A stretch of 64,000 bases of DNA from an uncultured SAR116 cluster alpha proteobacterium (lineage in GTDB: Bacteria > Pseudomonadota > Alphaproteobacteria > Puniceispirillales > GCA-002684695), in assembly GCA_902612965.1 (NCBI GenBank), contig CACMFN010000004.1:1-64000 (forward strand), in the 5' to 3' direction. The first letter of the stretch is position 1, and the number at the start of each line of letters is the position of its first letter. The position numbers and the translations under genes were made by a program. The notes below the pieces were generated by a model, which saw nothing but the letters and a program-made list of their open reading frames with translations, made no database searches and was not told where the DNA came from. Shown one piece after another: positions 10,001-16,900 of this stretch.

Positions 10001-10177
10001 TCCAGCCGTGTTTCCTGTTGAAGTTACACTTCCGCTACTGGCGCCAACTTCTTTTAAGTCAGCTTCACGTCTCTTATATCCATCAGTATTAACATTGGCA
10101 ATATTTTGTCCTGTTACCGCAAGTGCTTGGCGGTAAGACTGGACGGCACTTTTGCCTATGTCAAATAAGCTAGACAT
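4088..10177 (-). CDS. flgK: Giant hook-associated protein FlgK
   Basis: HAP1, the first junction protein at the hook tip. Both ends are typical: the N-terminus has the S-Y-R-Q-A-L-A-V-T-G-Q-N-I-A-N-V-N-T-D-G-Y rod/hook signature (residues 14-34), and the C-terminus has the G-V-S-L-D-T-E-A-A-Q-L-L-E-Q-Q-Q-A-F-Q-A-S-A-R helix. The total of 2029 residues compares with about 450-650 in most bacteria. The extra length is central and is built largely of beta-rich Thr/Ser/Gly sequence, including five copies of a 60-75 residue module also found in FlgE and flagellin. One copy is split by another. The ATG overlaps the flgJ stop by one base. The frame is unbroken, so the length is not an assembly artefact visible here. 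Confidence 0.93.
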   Translation of the reverse strand: MSSLFDIGKSAVQSYRQALAVTGQNIANVNTDGYKRREADLKEVGASSGSVTSTGNTAGLGVRVEDIRRSFDQFLLDRTRSSIANFEKLKAYTDQMKQLEDTLLPGEADIGSYIGRFFGALQDVAANPGDLAPRTVALEEGKSLAGAFRNLSIQLADMQKNGKSQAIDTCTAINTIVTQLVDVNERLLSSSLGSSPNSTLDLRDRLLEELSKLTDISVSYKERKDVVVTIGKTGAGPKILDGKDGTRIGVTDTGGVLQVLMGAGTTNTPTNQVTGGILGGMIDSYALIGDTNRDIDNLAVLISESLNEQHKQGLTLDGMQGENMFVTSGMTVSAGRANRSTVSAEIIVSDVEKLPKGTLTAKYSEAQNRWTLSGASLENDIFGSNVIKGPGFNLNILGKPVDGDELTTTPLSGAAAGMQFMLRRAQDFAAASKTLVSATVSNKGTADITATSTKIVSSDNPPVVDKVFTNSNSPLTSTNFLGDGAVAAIPAGSKEADILSFKTQSQMSFQLTETEIPTTTSLTLEVNSVQHSFDLTYSSVYPKAGATEKWKSSNEIATALNRGIIKNANSQTLSDLGLYASGSGGSITFASSENDFSGQSTMLSGGSTILGAKKASALPSNVQVFTREGRHLAGTPLTKADIAKLVTSDNGFNAGASYRADYLNLTGDKAYTGLSIERNTAAGDHVITLGTNNNSVTANTSGVGSAIGATITTGTNHGFAVGDTVQYVANSTALEGLTDKAVYKIASINGTNQFTLTKTDGTELTYGGRSGDANDRFKLYNVNSSGVIPSKTIFPSSTVSAYNASISMFGGESGNIDIPAGSSAGFTAKKINTDLASLGVQAEAITRVELSMAEIGSISYAQTRVNQGSGSPAISLSSTSTNGAATGVTEFKVGDIVKYEAVDNHATHGGPLNGLTEFAEYVVASVTSNSMTLKNTDGTSLTYGNTGGGATGVASHFDSFTLVRRTGNVSLDFESKNQDAISISATISSDDMTDLAKKINEHTASTGVTAYLSVDKKKVVLESKDGDDIMMTNFSASSPPLNMKTIGDDFETLGTEVKLDNTNFDAARFTGYVKLNAGGSFSFTTTAGSNTSTLSSATDVFENGFIEKSMTPTGEQMTLKFDAFEGADGNGSSVDGSMALAAGGEYKLTIPNTGTGTSFSSTVKTKDMESITSATVAGEIAKNLRSGSMIASVSGKNSVSSLPDAGDKLVVKFADQNYTLTMLDNGRDAVPATATFTVSSADAVASAGNRIHLVLSAGMEKNVDLDYTVQAGQTNISSIVTGLNSALNTAGASDKYAFSYRGTNLILSRKDGVNFQPYKGANQTTSILFFDGVDIRTGAGQEAINGATPNKTLITTNGKRVVEREIEITGGEKGRLDAYFDENNKLQIFAGGSLSAQQILIPDDNSVSGNTSAAVRFGIDEAIGSLSGNEITVPPTGNPNTTNVKVGDINYTLTINPVGSGKISVELKDGNNNIPTNILNDATVNWMSNIITSDTTGVVSAAGSVITSDSEHGFNVGDKVKYFKGGTALNGLTHNTEYTIASVIKKSSSQVTTSGVARAASATITATNAHEFKAGDYVKYFKGGASDLQSLTSGTVYKIKEVIGTNQFKLQTASGADFTYGGTGGSAADAFIRYDGFTLKSSSGGTITYGGSNGHAGDRFIKSENIRTANTAGQTNNTSATITVGDGHGFKAGDTVQYIPAGTSVQGLFANVNYKVKALIGTTGISLATLEGNDLAYLGSNGSANDIFVKANGRIVIKTDPYSDKEYKFNQDANAEALGIKVSDYRVNVDNDKLIVKSTEGKVVSADTSGTNTSVKSLIGSNINIKNVGNEDLIMIINGGGARSIATRSDPPAPNYEAKASNIDIKVANAEGSVIEFLDAITGHSIATRTLDSVGRAEAAGYKVIVKGKGQLDDTFKISDNAGGTGDARNLDAMILLQTQDASGPNSGGFREVFDTIVTGVGASVLSGDLSLEAAEATKEAAMASELEFSGVSLDTEAAQLLEQQQAFQASARILATAKQLFQTLLDVV
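4930..5142 (-). repeat. H-G-F/G-D module 5 of FlgK
   Basis: The most C-terminal copy in FlgK: D-G-H-G-F-K-A-G-D-T-V-Q-Y, G-T-S-V-Q-G-L, N-Y-K-V, then L-A-Y-L-G-S-N-G-S-A-N-D-I-F. Confidence 0.6.
5200..5670 (-). repeat. Nested pair of H-G-F/G-D modules in FlgK
   Basis: One module begins S-E-H-G-F-N-V-G-D-K-V-K-Y-F-K-G-G (about 5670-5545) and its closing part F-T-L-K ... I-T-Y-G-G-S-N-G-H-A-G-D-R-F appears only at 5272-5200. Between them sits a complete second copy (A-H-E-F-K-A-G-D-Y-V-K-Y-F-K-G-G to A-A-D-A-F, about 5500-5272). The two also share DNA: the plus strand has CCACCTTTAAAATA in both, which suggests a fairly recent duplication into the parent module. Confidence 0.55.
7290..7550 (-). 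repeat. H-G-F/G-D module 2 of FlgK (divergent)
   Basis: A more divergent copy: T-E-F-K-V-G-D-I-V-K-Y, a longer loop, G-L-T-E-F-A-E-Y-V-V, S-M-T-L, L-T-Y-G-N-T-G-G-G and a final D-S-F. The usual His-Gly is replaced by Thr-Glu. Confidence 0.5.
7840..8060 (-). repeat. H-G-F/G-D module 1 of FlgK
   Basis: The most N-terminal copy in FlgK: N-H-G-F-A-V-G-D-T-V-Q-Y, S-T-A-L-E-G-L-T, V-Y-K-I, N-Q-F-T-L, E-L-T-Y-G-G-R-S-G-D-A-N-D-R-F. It matches the flagellin copy closely. Confidence 0.6.
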
Positions 10178-10497
10178 TACTTATCTTTCACCTCAACATT
10201 TTTACCAAATTGACGAATTAAGGCTTCTGCGATGCCAAAATTTCCAGCTTTAGATAATTTCTCCGCTAACTCATTATCCATCATTGCGTAGTAGGTTTCT
10301 GTAGCATTATTTCCTAAAACGTCTTCTGATAATTTGGCTGCTCGTGCAGACTTTAACATTTGAGACAGAAACAAGGCTTCAAATCTTTCTGCAGCCTCAT
10401 GTAAACTTGTATCATTAGCATTCAACTTCTTTGTTTTATTGGAACTGATCTCAAAAGAAGTTTTTGGGTCTAATCCAGGAATTATGAAATTTTCCAT
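10177..10497 (-). CDS. flgJ: Rod-binding protein FlgJ, N-terminal domain only
   Basis: 106 residues with the rod-binding domain A-A-E-R-F-E-A-L-F-L-S-Q-M-L-K-S-A-R (residues 34-51) and Y-Y-A-M-M-D-N-E-L-A near residue 70. It caps and scaffolds rod assembly in the periplasm. The C-terminal peptidoglycan hydrolase domain of the enteric protein is absent, as in most Alphaproteobacteria. A separate transglycosylase (33239) with its own sigma54-type promoter may supply that activity, as SltF does in Rhodobacter sphaeroides. It lies between flgI and flgK, 10 bases from flgI. Confidence 0.88.
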   Translation of the reverse strand: MENFIIPGLDPKTSFEISSNKTKKLNANDTSLHEAAERFEALFLSQMLKSARAAKLSEDVLGNNATETYYAMMDNELAEKLSKAGNFGIAEALIRQFGKNVEVKDK

Positions 10498-10507
10498 TCT
10501 ATTTCTC

Positions 10508-11638
10508 CTAAATTATTACCAATTCTGCTCTAAGAGCACCGGCTTCTCTCAGTGCTTCTAAAATAGCAACCAAATCTGCTGAACTTGCTCCAACGGCATT
10601 CATTGCATCAACAATTGAAGATAATTTTACACCTGGATCAAAGATGAATGCTCTCGCTTGCTGTTCGTTTACTTCCATTTCTGTATCAGGATTTTGAACT
10701 GCTTCACCGCCACCTACCACTTGGTTGCCTAATGCGCCAACAATTTGCGTACCAGCAGTAACATTTACATCCTCCTTAACTTTAACAGTTAAGCTTCCGT
10801 GTGTTACTGCAGCAGGGGTGACGCGTACATCACCTCCAATTACAATTGTCCCAGATCTAGCATTGACTACAACCTTTGCTGAAGGTCTTGCAGGCTCTAA
10901 CTCTACATTTTCTAATAAACTCATAAAAGTAACTTTTTGAGCTGGTTCCATGGGTGCCCTTACTCTAATTGATGTTGAGTCAATCGGTACAGCAACATCA
11001 GGACCAAAAATTTCATTTATGGCCTCAGATGCTTTAGTAGCAGTGCTGAAATCTCCTTGGTGAAGATTTAGTATAAGAAAAGGCTTTTCAAGAAATGGCA
11101 TTTCTACAAACTTTTCCACTGTAGCCCCTCTTGGAATACGTCCAACAGTTGGAATATTTACAATTAACGATGAACCATCTCCACCTTCAACTCCAAATCC
11201 ACCAACAACTAAATTTCCCTGTGCAATTGCGTATGTCTCTCCATCAGCACCTTTTAGGGGTGTCATTAAAAGTGTACCACCTCTTAATGATTTTGCAGCT
11301 CCAAGTGTTGAAACGGTTATATCAATATTTTGACCTGGTTTTACAAATGGAGGGAGCTCTGCTGTTATCATAACAGATGCAGCATTTTTACCATTTAAGG
11401 ATCCAGAATCTGTAGATAGCCCAAGTTGGGACACCATTGATTTCATGGATTGTTGAATTAATTGCGTATTTCCATCACCAGTGCCAGCTAATCCAACTAC
11501 AAGACCGTAACCAATTAATTGATTTGATCTTATTCCTGCAATTGAGGTTAAATCTTTTAATCTATCTGCAAAAGCACTACTGCTAATTGTAAATGCTAGA
11601 AAGTAAAAAAGAATAAATAAATTTTTAATTTTTTTCAT
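10508..11638 (-). CDS. flgI: Flagellar P-ring protein FlgI
   Basis: 376 residues, normal for the family, with a Sec signal peptide (residues 1-24, ending S-S-A-F-A). Characteristic segments are [37 protein letters not shown] and the C-terminal [14 protein letters not shown]. It forms the periplasmic P ring around the rod at the peptidoglycan layer. Its chaperone FlgA is encoded at 22205. The gene sits 9 bases after flgH. Confidence 0.96.
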   Translation of the reverse strand: MKKIKNLFILFYFLAFTISSSAFADRLKDLTSIAGIRSNQLIGYGLVVGLAGTGDGNTQLIQQSMKSMVSQLGLSTDSGSLNGKNAASVMITAELPPFVKPGQNIDITVSTLGAAKSLRGGTLLMTPLKGADGETYAIAQGNLVVGGFGVEGGDGSSLIVNIPTVGRIPRGATVEKFVEMPFLEKPFLILNLHQGDFSTATKASEAINEIFGPDVAVPIDSTSIRVRAPMEPAQKVTFMSLLENVELEPARPSAKVVVNARSGTIVIGGDVRVTPAAVTHGSLTVKVKEDVNVTAGTQIVGALGNQVVGGGEAVQNPDTEMEVNEQQARAFIFDPGVKLSSIVDAMNAVGASSADLVAILEALREAGALRAELVII

Positions 11639-11647
11639 CTAAATCTC

Positions 11648-12319
11648 CTAAAATGGGGAAATAACCCTCATTGCTTTTCCAAGCCAGCCTGGTTGATTAG
11701 TATCGTGAAGATCACCAGCACCAGTGTAAGTTATTGATGCATGAGCAATTCTATTTGAGCTAACTTCATTTGATGCAGAAATGTCTTCTGGTCGTATAAC
11801 TCCACTCAAGCGAATATATTCATTACCATTATTGAGAGTGAGCTTCTTCTGCCCCATGATTTCTAAATTTCCATTTTCGAAAAGTCTCACAACGGTGACG
11901 CTAATTTTCCCTGTAAGAGAATTACTCTGAGTAGCACTTCCTGAACCTGAAAAAGCCTGATTAGTTGCTGCTGTAAGATCTGCCTGGGAACCTAAATTAC
12001 TTTGCAAACCTAAAGGAACTGTCACGTCAAATGCGTCAGTTTTTGCAGAAGTAGAATTTTGTGCTTTCTTTGCACTAAACTGCTCACTTAAGTTAACTGT
12101 AAGGATATCACCAACATTTTGAGCTCTTCTATCTGTTGCAAATAAACCACCACCAGCTTGAGCGTAAATACTACCATTTATATTTCGTTTTGGTTGTTCA
12201 TATTCTTGTTTTGGATAGAATGGTTCAAATTCAAGTGAAGCTTGCTCCTCTACATATGTATTCACACAACCAGTAAGAAAAAATAAACAAATTATTGATT
12301 TAAAAAGTGAACGGGTCAT
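11648..12319 (-). CDS. flgH: Flagellar L-ring lipoprotein FlgH
   Basis: Outer membrane L-ring subunit. A lipoprotein signal ends with the lipobox F-L-T-G-C, and the family motifs S-I-Y-A-Q-A-G-G-G-L-F-A-T-D-R-R-A and V-G-D-I-L-T-V-N-L-S-E are present, with I-R-P-E-D-I-S near the C-terminus. Two GTG codons lie 6-9 bases upstream in frame, but the Shine-Dalgarno AGGTGG at 12325-12330 sits 5 bases before the ATG at 12319, which I take as the start (223 residues). It lies between flgG and flgI in one operon. Confidence 0.94.
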   Translation of the reverse strand: MTRSLFKSIICLFFLTGCVNTYVEEQASLEFEPFYPKQEYEQPKRNINGSIYAQAGGGLFATDRRAQNVGDILTVNLSEQFSAKKAQNSTSAKTDAFDVTVPLGLQSNLGSQADLTAATNQAFSGSGSATQSNSLTGKISVTVVRLFENGNLEIMGQKKLTLNNGNEYIRLSGVIRPEDISASNEVSSNRIAHASITYTGAGDLHDTNQPGWLGKAMRVISPF

Positions 12320-12324
12320 TCGCA

Positions 12325-12330
12325 CCACCT
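12325..12330 (-). promoter_or_regulatory. Shine-Dalgarno deciding the FlgH start
   Basis: AGGTGG on the minus strand, 5 bases before the ATG at 12319. It overlaps in-frame GTG codons that could be mistaken for the start. Confidence 0.5.
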
Positions 12331-12338
12331 TATTTTAA

Positions 12339-13127
12339 TTAAAGATTTTGGTTAATAAATCGAAGCATATCGTCTACACCTGAAATTGCTTTCGAATTAA
12401 CTTCATAGGCTCTTTGAGTTTCAATCATATCAACTAACTCTTGAACCACATTGACATTTGAGCTTTCAAGAGCGCCTTGAACTAATTTACCCATACCGCC
12501 AACAAAAGGTTCAGAAATCACTGCTTCTCCACTAGCTGGTGTTTCTACTAGAAATGATTCACCAATAGGCTGAAGTCCTCTTCTGTTAGGAAAATCTGCT
12601 AATTGCATTTGTCCAATTTCTTCTGCTTCTACAGCACCAGGTACCTGCACGCTAACAATTCCATCAGATGAGATATTAATTTGTGTAGCTTCAAGAGGTA
12701 TTTGTATTTCTGGCTGTACAACGTATCCACTTGATGTTGTCAGTAATCCTTCAGCATTTCGAGAAAAAGCACCATTTCTAGTGTATCCAACTCTACCGTC
12801 AGGCATTAAAACTTGGAAAAAACCACCACCATCAATAGAGATATCAAGTGCATTATCAGTACTAACAATATTACCCTGGCTAAAAAGTTTATCAGAGTTG
12901 ACTATTCTTGTACCAGTGCCCACTGCAAATGCAGAACTTAAGTTTGTTTCAGCAGAAGTTTGGTCACCACTATTTCTAATTACTTGATACAAAAGTGTTT
13001 CAAAGTTAGCTCTGTCTCTTTTAAAACCTGTTGTATTTACATTTGATAAGTTATTGGCAATAACCTGCATTCGAACTTGCTGTGCATTCAAACCTGTTTT
13101 TGCAACATGCATCGCATTTGTGGACAT
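12339..13127 (-). CDS. flgG: Distal rod protein FlgG
   Basis: 262 residues, the standard length. The N-terminus has A-K-T-G-L-N-A-Q-Q-V-R-M-Q-V-I-A-N-N-L-S-N-V-N-T-T-G-F-K, and the C-terminus has E-S-S-N-V-N-V-V-Q-E-L-V-D-M-I-E-T-Q-R-A-Y-E, both diagnostic of FlgG. It builds the distal rod through the P and L rings. A GGAGGA ribosome binding site precedes the ATG. A near-consensus sigma54-type promoter in the gap from flgF (13165-13181) shows that flgG and the genes after it can be transcribed independently. Confidence 0.96.
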   Translation of the reverse strand: MSTNAMHVAKTGLNAQQVRMQVIANNLSNVNTTGFKRDRANFETLLYQVIRNSGDQTSAETNLSSAFAVGTGTRIVNSDKLFSQGNIVSTDNALDISIDGGGFFQVLMPDGRVGYTRNGAFSRNAEGLLTTSSGYVVQPEIQIPLEATQINISSDGIVSVQVPGAVEAEEIGQMQLADFPNRRGLQPIGESFLVETPASGEAVISEPFVGGMGKLVQGALESSNVNVVQELVDMIETQRAYEVNSKAISGVDDMLRFINQNL

Positions 13128-13164
13128 AAATTCCTCCGTTTAATAAAATTATACAGAGTAAATA

Positions 13165-13181
13165 AGCAATCCTTGTGCCAA
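13165..13181 (-). promoter_or_regulatory. Sigma54-type promoter of flgG
   Basis: TTGGCAC-AAGGA-TTGCT on the minus strand equals the sigma54 consensus. The predicted start is near 13154, with 27 bases to the flgG ATG. It lies in an 88 base gap between flgF and flgG that is otherwise without features. Confidence 0.75.
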
Positions 13182-13216
13182 TAATGTTTTGAGAATGAGT
13201 GTTAGAATTAAAATCT

Positions 13217-13972
13217 TTATGAGTTAGGCATTCTCATGAGGTTACTTGCAGCCTCATCGATATCTTTTGCGATTTTAATTAATTTTACGTTAAGTTCAAA
13301 TTGTCGTTGTTGGTCAAGTGATACAATCATTTCCTCAACAGCATTAATATTACTGCCTTCGAGATGTTTTTGCATCAGTACGACCTGTTGATCAGGTTCT
13401 GGTAATCCACCGTTTATTGTCTTTAAAAGTCCATCTTTATCTTTAAAAATTTCTTCTCCAGATGCCAGAGTAGTTCCTATAATGCCAACATTCTGAGTTG
13501 TCCCAGGTTCTGCACCTAATGGTTCTACAACAATTGTACCGTCCTCGGATACAGAAATGCTTTTGTAAGGTGGTATTGTAATAGGCTCTAAACCGTCTGA
13601 TAAAACAATTTCATTGGCACCATTTACTAGAAATCCAGAGGCATTAACATTAAAATCACCTCTTCTACTCAAGCCAGTCGCATCTTTTGACTGCACGAAA
13701 AAGAAACCAGCACCCTGAACAGCAACGTCAAGGTCCTCTCCGGTAGGATTTATGTGGCCTGGCTTTGTTGAAAAAACACCTACATTTGTTCTTGTGGCAA
13801 ATGCCTTTGCGTCAATGCCTTCTTGAGTTTCTAAGTAAGCAGTTTCAAATTCAATGCCTAAGTCTCTTCTGTATCCAGGGACATTTAAGTTAGAAAGGTT
13901 TTGCGCATTCATAGATTGGTTTTGAGTAATCATATGCATTGAATTCAATGCGGTATGTATCATTTTATCCAT
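13217..13972 (-). CDS. flgF: Proximal rod protein FlgF
   Basis: 251 residues of the FlgE/F/G family. The N-terminus reads I-H-T-A-L-N-S-M-H-M-I-T-Q-N-Q-S-M-N-A-Q-N-L-S-N-L-N-V-P-G-Y-R-R, and there is D-V-A-V-Q-G-A-G-F-F-F-V-Q-S near residue 85. The C-terminal L-E-G-S-N-I-N-A-V-E-E-M-I-V-S-L-D-Q-Q-R-Q-F-E is of the FlgF type. It is a rod component in the periplasm. The gene follows flgE by 22 bases. Confidence 0.92.
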   Translation of the reverse strand: MDKMIHTALNSMHMITQNQSMNAQNLSNLNVPGYRRDLGIEFETAYLETQEGIDAKAFATRTNVGVFSTKPGHINPTGEDLDVAVQGAGFFFVQSKDATGLSRRGDFNVNASGFLVNGANEIVLSDGLEPITIPPYKSISVSEDGTIVVEPLGAEPGTTQNVGIIGTTLASGEEIFKDKDGLLKTINGGLPEPDQQVVLMQKHLEGSNINAVEEMIVSLDQQRQFELNVKLIKIAKDIDEAASNLMRMPNS

Positions 13973-13994
13973 AACTTAAAACCTTACCTAAAAA

Positions 13995-16900
13995 TTACAT
14001 TCTGATGTTAATAATAGTCTGTGTCAGAGTTGTTGTAGTTTCGATTGCTTTAGCAGAAGCTTGGAAGTTTCTTTGTGCTGTAATTAAGTTAACAAGTTCC
14101 TCTGTAATATCAACATTCGACCTTTCCAGAGAACCAGATAAAATCGTACCAAAACCCTCTGAACCTGCTTCACCAACCTGCGCTGAACCAGAAACTGCTG
14201 TTTCAACATAAGTTGCGTTACCAATCTGTTTCAAACCGTTTTGGTTGTTAAAGTTCGCTAAAACCATTTTACCAAGTGGATCGTTTTGTCCGTTTGTGTA
14301 GTTAGCGCGAACAGTACCAGAGGCATCAATTTCCAAACCATCCAATCGACCTGATGTGAAACCGTCCTGCTCTACGGATAGAACAGAGAAAGGCTGTGCA
14401 AACTGAGTTGAAGATGCAAAATCAATGTTCAAATCAATTGAAAAGCCTTCCTCCTGCTTCTCGTAATGAACTTTGTTTTTTGGACTTAATAATTTACCTG
14501 TTTTATCAAATGTCAATTCACCTTCGTCGATATAAAGAGGAAAAAACCCATCAACTTGGTTTGCAGGCGGAGTAGTAGTAACTGCGCCATTTGCATCAAC
14601 GAATAGGTCGTTCCCAGCAGCATCAGTAGCTTGCTTTAAATTGAATATTTTAGGAACACTTCCAACACCCAATGGAACATCTGCAAGGCCTAATCTCGAA
14701 ATCCCTTTAACTTTAATCGTTGATTCAGGACCTGTTGTACCTGTTGTGAAAGTAAAATTATTTGAAGTTGGGTTGTATTTAACTGTCACTCCACCAGTTT
14801 GCTGACCAGTGATTGGATCTTCAATCTGATTAATTCTTGATTGAAGAGCTTCAGCAAGTGTAGAGCCCACATAAAAGCCTGATGGAATTTCGATAACACC
14901 GTTAACACCATTCACAGATACGTTAAAAGTGGTTTCGTTCAATGTTGAAGACAATCTGAAAACCTGTGTTAAATCTTCTTTTGCAACTGCTCCTGTTGCA
15001 AGGGCAGGGGATGCCGCAAGACCAGCCCCAGCTGTTTTAACAGCGTCACCTTTAGTGGTTCCAACGCCCATTAAGTGGTTATCACCTGTAAAATAATCAG
15101 TACTGTCAATTACAGAACCATCTGTTGTTGAGATTGCATATCTACCAATTTCAATGTCAGATGCTTTTTGTGCATCAGTAACACCTATTGCACCATTAGC
15201 ACTAATAGTTTCACCAGTTGTACCACTTTTAAACGTAAATGTTTTTGTATCACGATTGTAATTGACGCCTATACCATATCTTTTGTCGTTTAACTGGATT
15301 TCTTCTCCGTCTGCAACAAATGCTTCACCTGCAAAAAACTCACCACCTTTGATTTGAACTTCAGTTGTGTCATCTAATGTTGGAATACCTAAATTATTTG
15401 TGGCGGTTGCTGTTGCTGCGCCATAAATTGCAAAACTGTTAAAGTTACTGTCTGTTCCAGTACCCAACACATTTCTGTCTACGGTAAAATTTAGCCTTTG
15501 ATTAATATTGTCATAGGCAACTTTTACAGGTGGGTTTTTTTCATCAACCCAATCTGTTGTTGTTGTCAAATCATTTAAACCTAAGACACCGATTGAATCT
15601 CTTTCGGTCCTTTGAAATGTATCTGTACCTACACCATTGCCTGTAATATTAATAGCATTTCCAATTCCACCTTTAGCTCTCTCTTGTGTAGTAGCAAGAG
15701 CAAAGTTATTATCGTCAAGCCTTATCACAAAATATTCTGAGCCAGATGTTAACCCTGTATTTGATCCTGTGTCTGCTTCAAATTTAACTTTATCACCAGT
15801 AACAAATCCATGGTTAGCTATATTGGTAATTTCAGTTGCTGCTTGTGTAGCAGTAGATACTGTTTTAGCTGTTTCTGTAACTGTTTGTAGAGTGTTAAAC
15901 TTATGACTATTTGCGATTCTGAATATTCCACCATTTGTTACATTATTTGTTTTCATGAATGTGTCAGTGGAACTTCCATTTTCTGCATCACCTGGGATTT
16001 GAATTGCAGTTCCTCCTTTAGTTGCAGATATTTGAAACTGGGTAGCTGTTTTGGCGGTTATATAATATTTTTGTCCAGAAACAAGGGTCACTCCATTAGG
16101 TTTTCCTCTTGCTGTACCTGAGGCAGTATATATAATTTCATCACCAACTTCGAATTCATGTCCAGTTAAAGTAAAATTTTGTCCAGTCATCGATGAAGTG
16201 TCAACGACACCATGGCCAGCTATTTGAGAATTTGTGTATGCATGTTTATTTGTAGTACCAATTTCCCTTAATGCAATTTTCTTACTATTAAAATTTACTT
16301 CTGCACCATCAAAAACATTTTCTGCACCTTCAAAATATGCCTCAACTTTTGTTGACGGATCACTTAAAACCTCAAATTTAGCACTTTTCAATGCAAAAGC
16401 GTCATCAGGGAAAGTTAAGCCAGTAGTATTCACTAGAATAAAAGGTCTAGTAGCTGCCGTATCGACACTGCTTACTGTAAATTCTCGCCCATTAATGAAG
16501 TTAAATTTTGTAATATCTGTATCAGCAGCATTTAAATCTGCAGTTGCCTGAGATCCTGCAATTCTAATTTTATCACCACTGGCTAATCCAGCAGGAACTC
16601 CTTCTGTGTAAATTTTGAGAGTGTTTTCTGTTGCACTAAATTCAAAGGTGTTATTACCGTCTTGTTTTACTAATTGATTTGTATCATAGACTGAAAGGCT
16701 AGGTCGCTTATCATAATACGAATAAACAACAAATCTATCTGTTGATGCATCTGAAGACCCGTCTGTGTTTGTACTTGTTCTGTGTTCGACTGTAACCAAT
16801 TGAGTGGCTTCAAGAACATCAGTCATTGTCTCACCAGTACTTCTTCCGAAAAGCTTATTTGCAACACCAATAGATTGCGCATTTGCGACTACATCAAGCT

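Noticed and set aside
3590-10092. Many plus-strand open frames of 60-124 codons opposite flgL and flgK (for example 3699-4052, 5484-5828, 6591-6965, 9736-10092)
   Set aside because: They lie antisense to secure coding frames, are low complexity mirrors of Thr/Ser/Ala-rich sequence, and have no ribosome binding sites.
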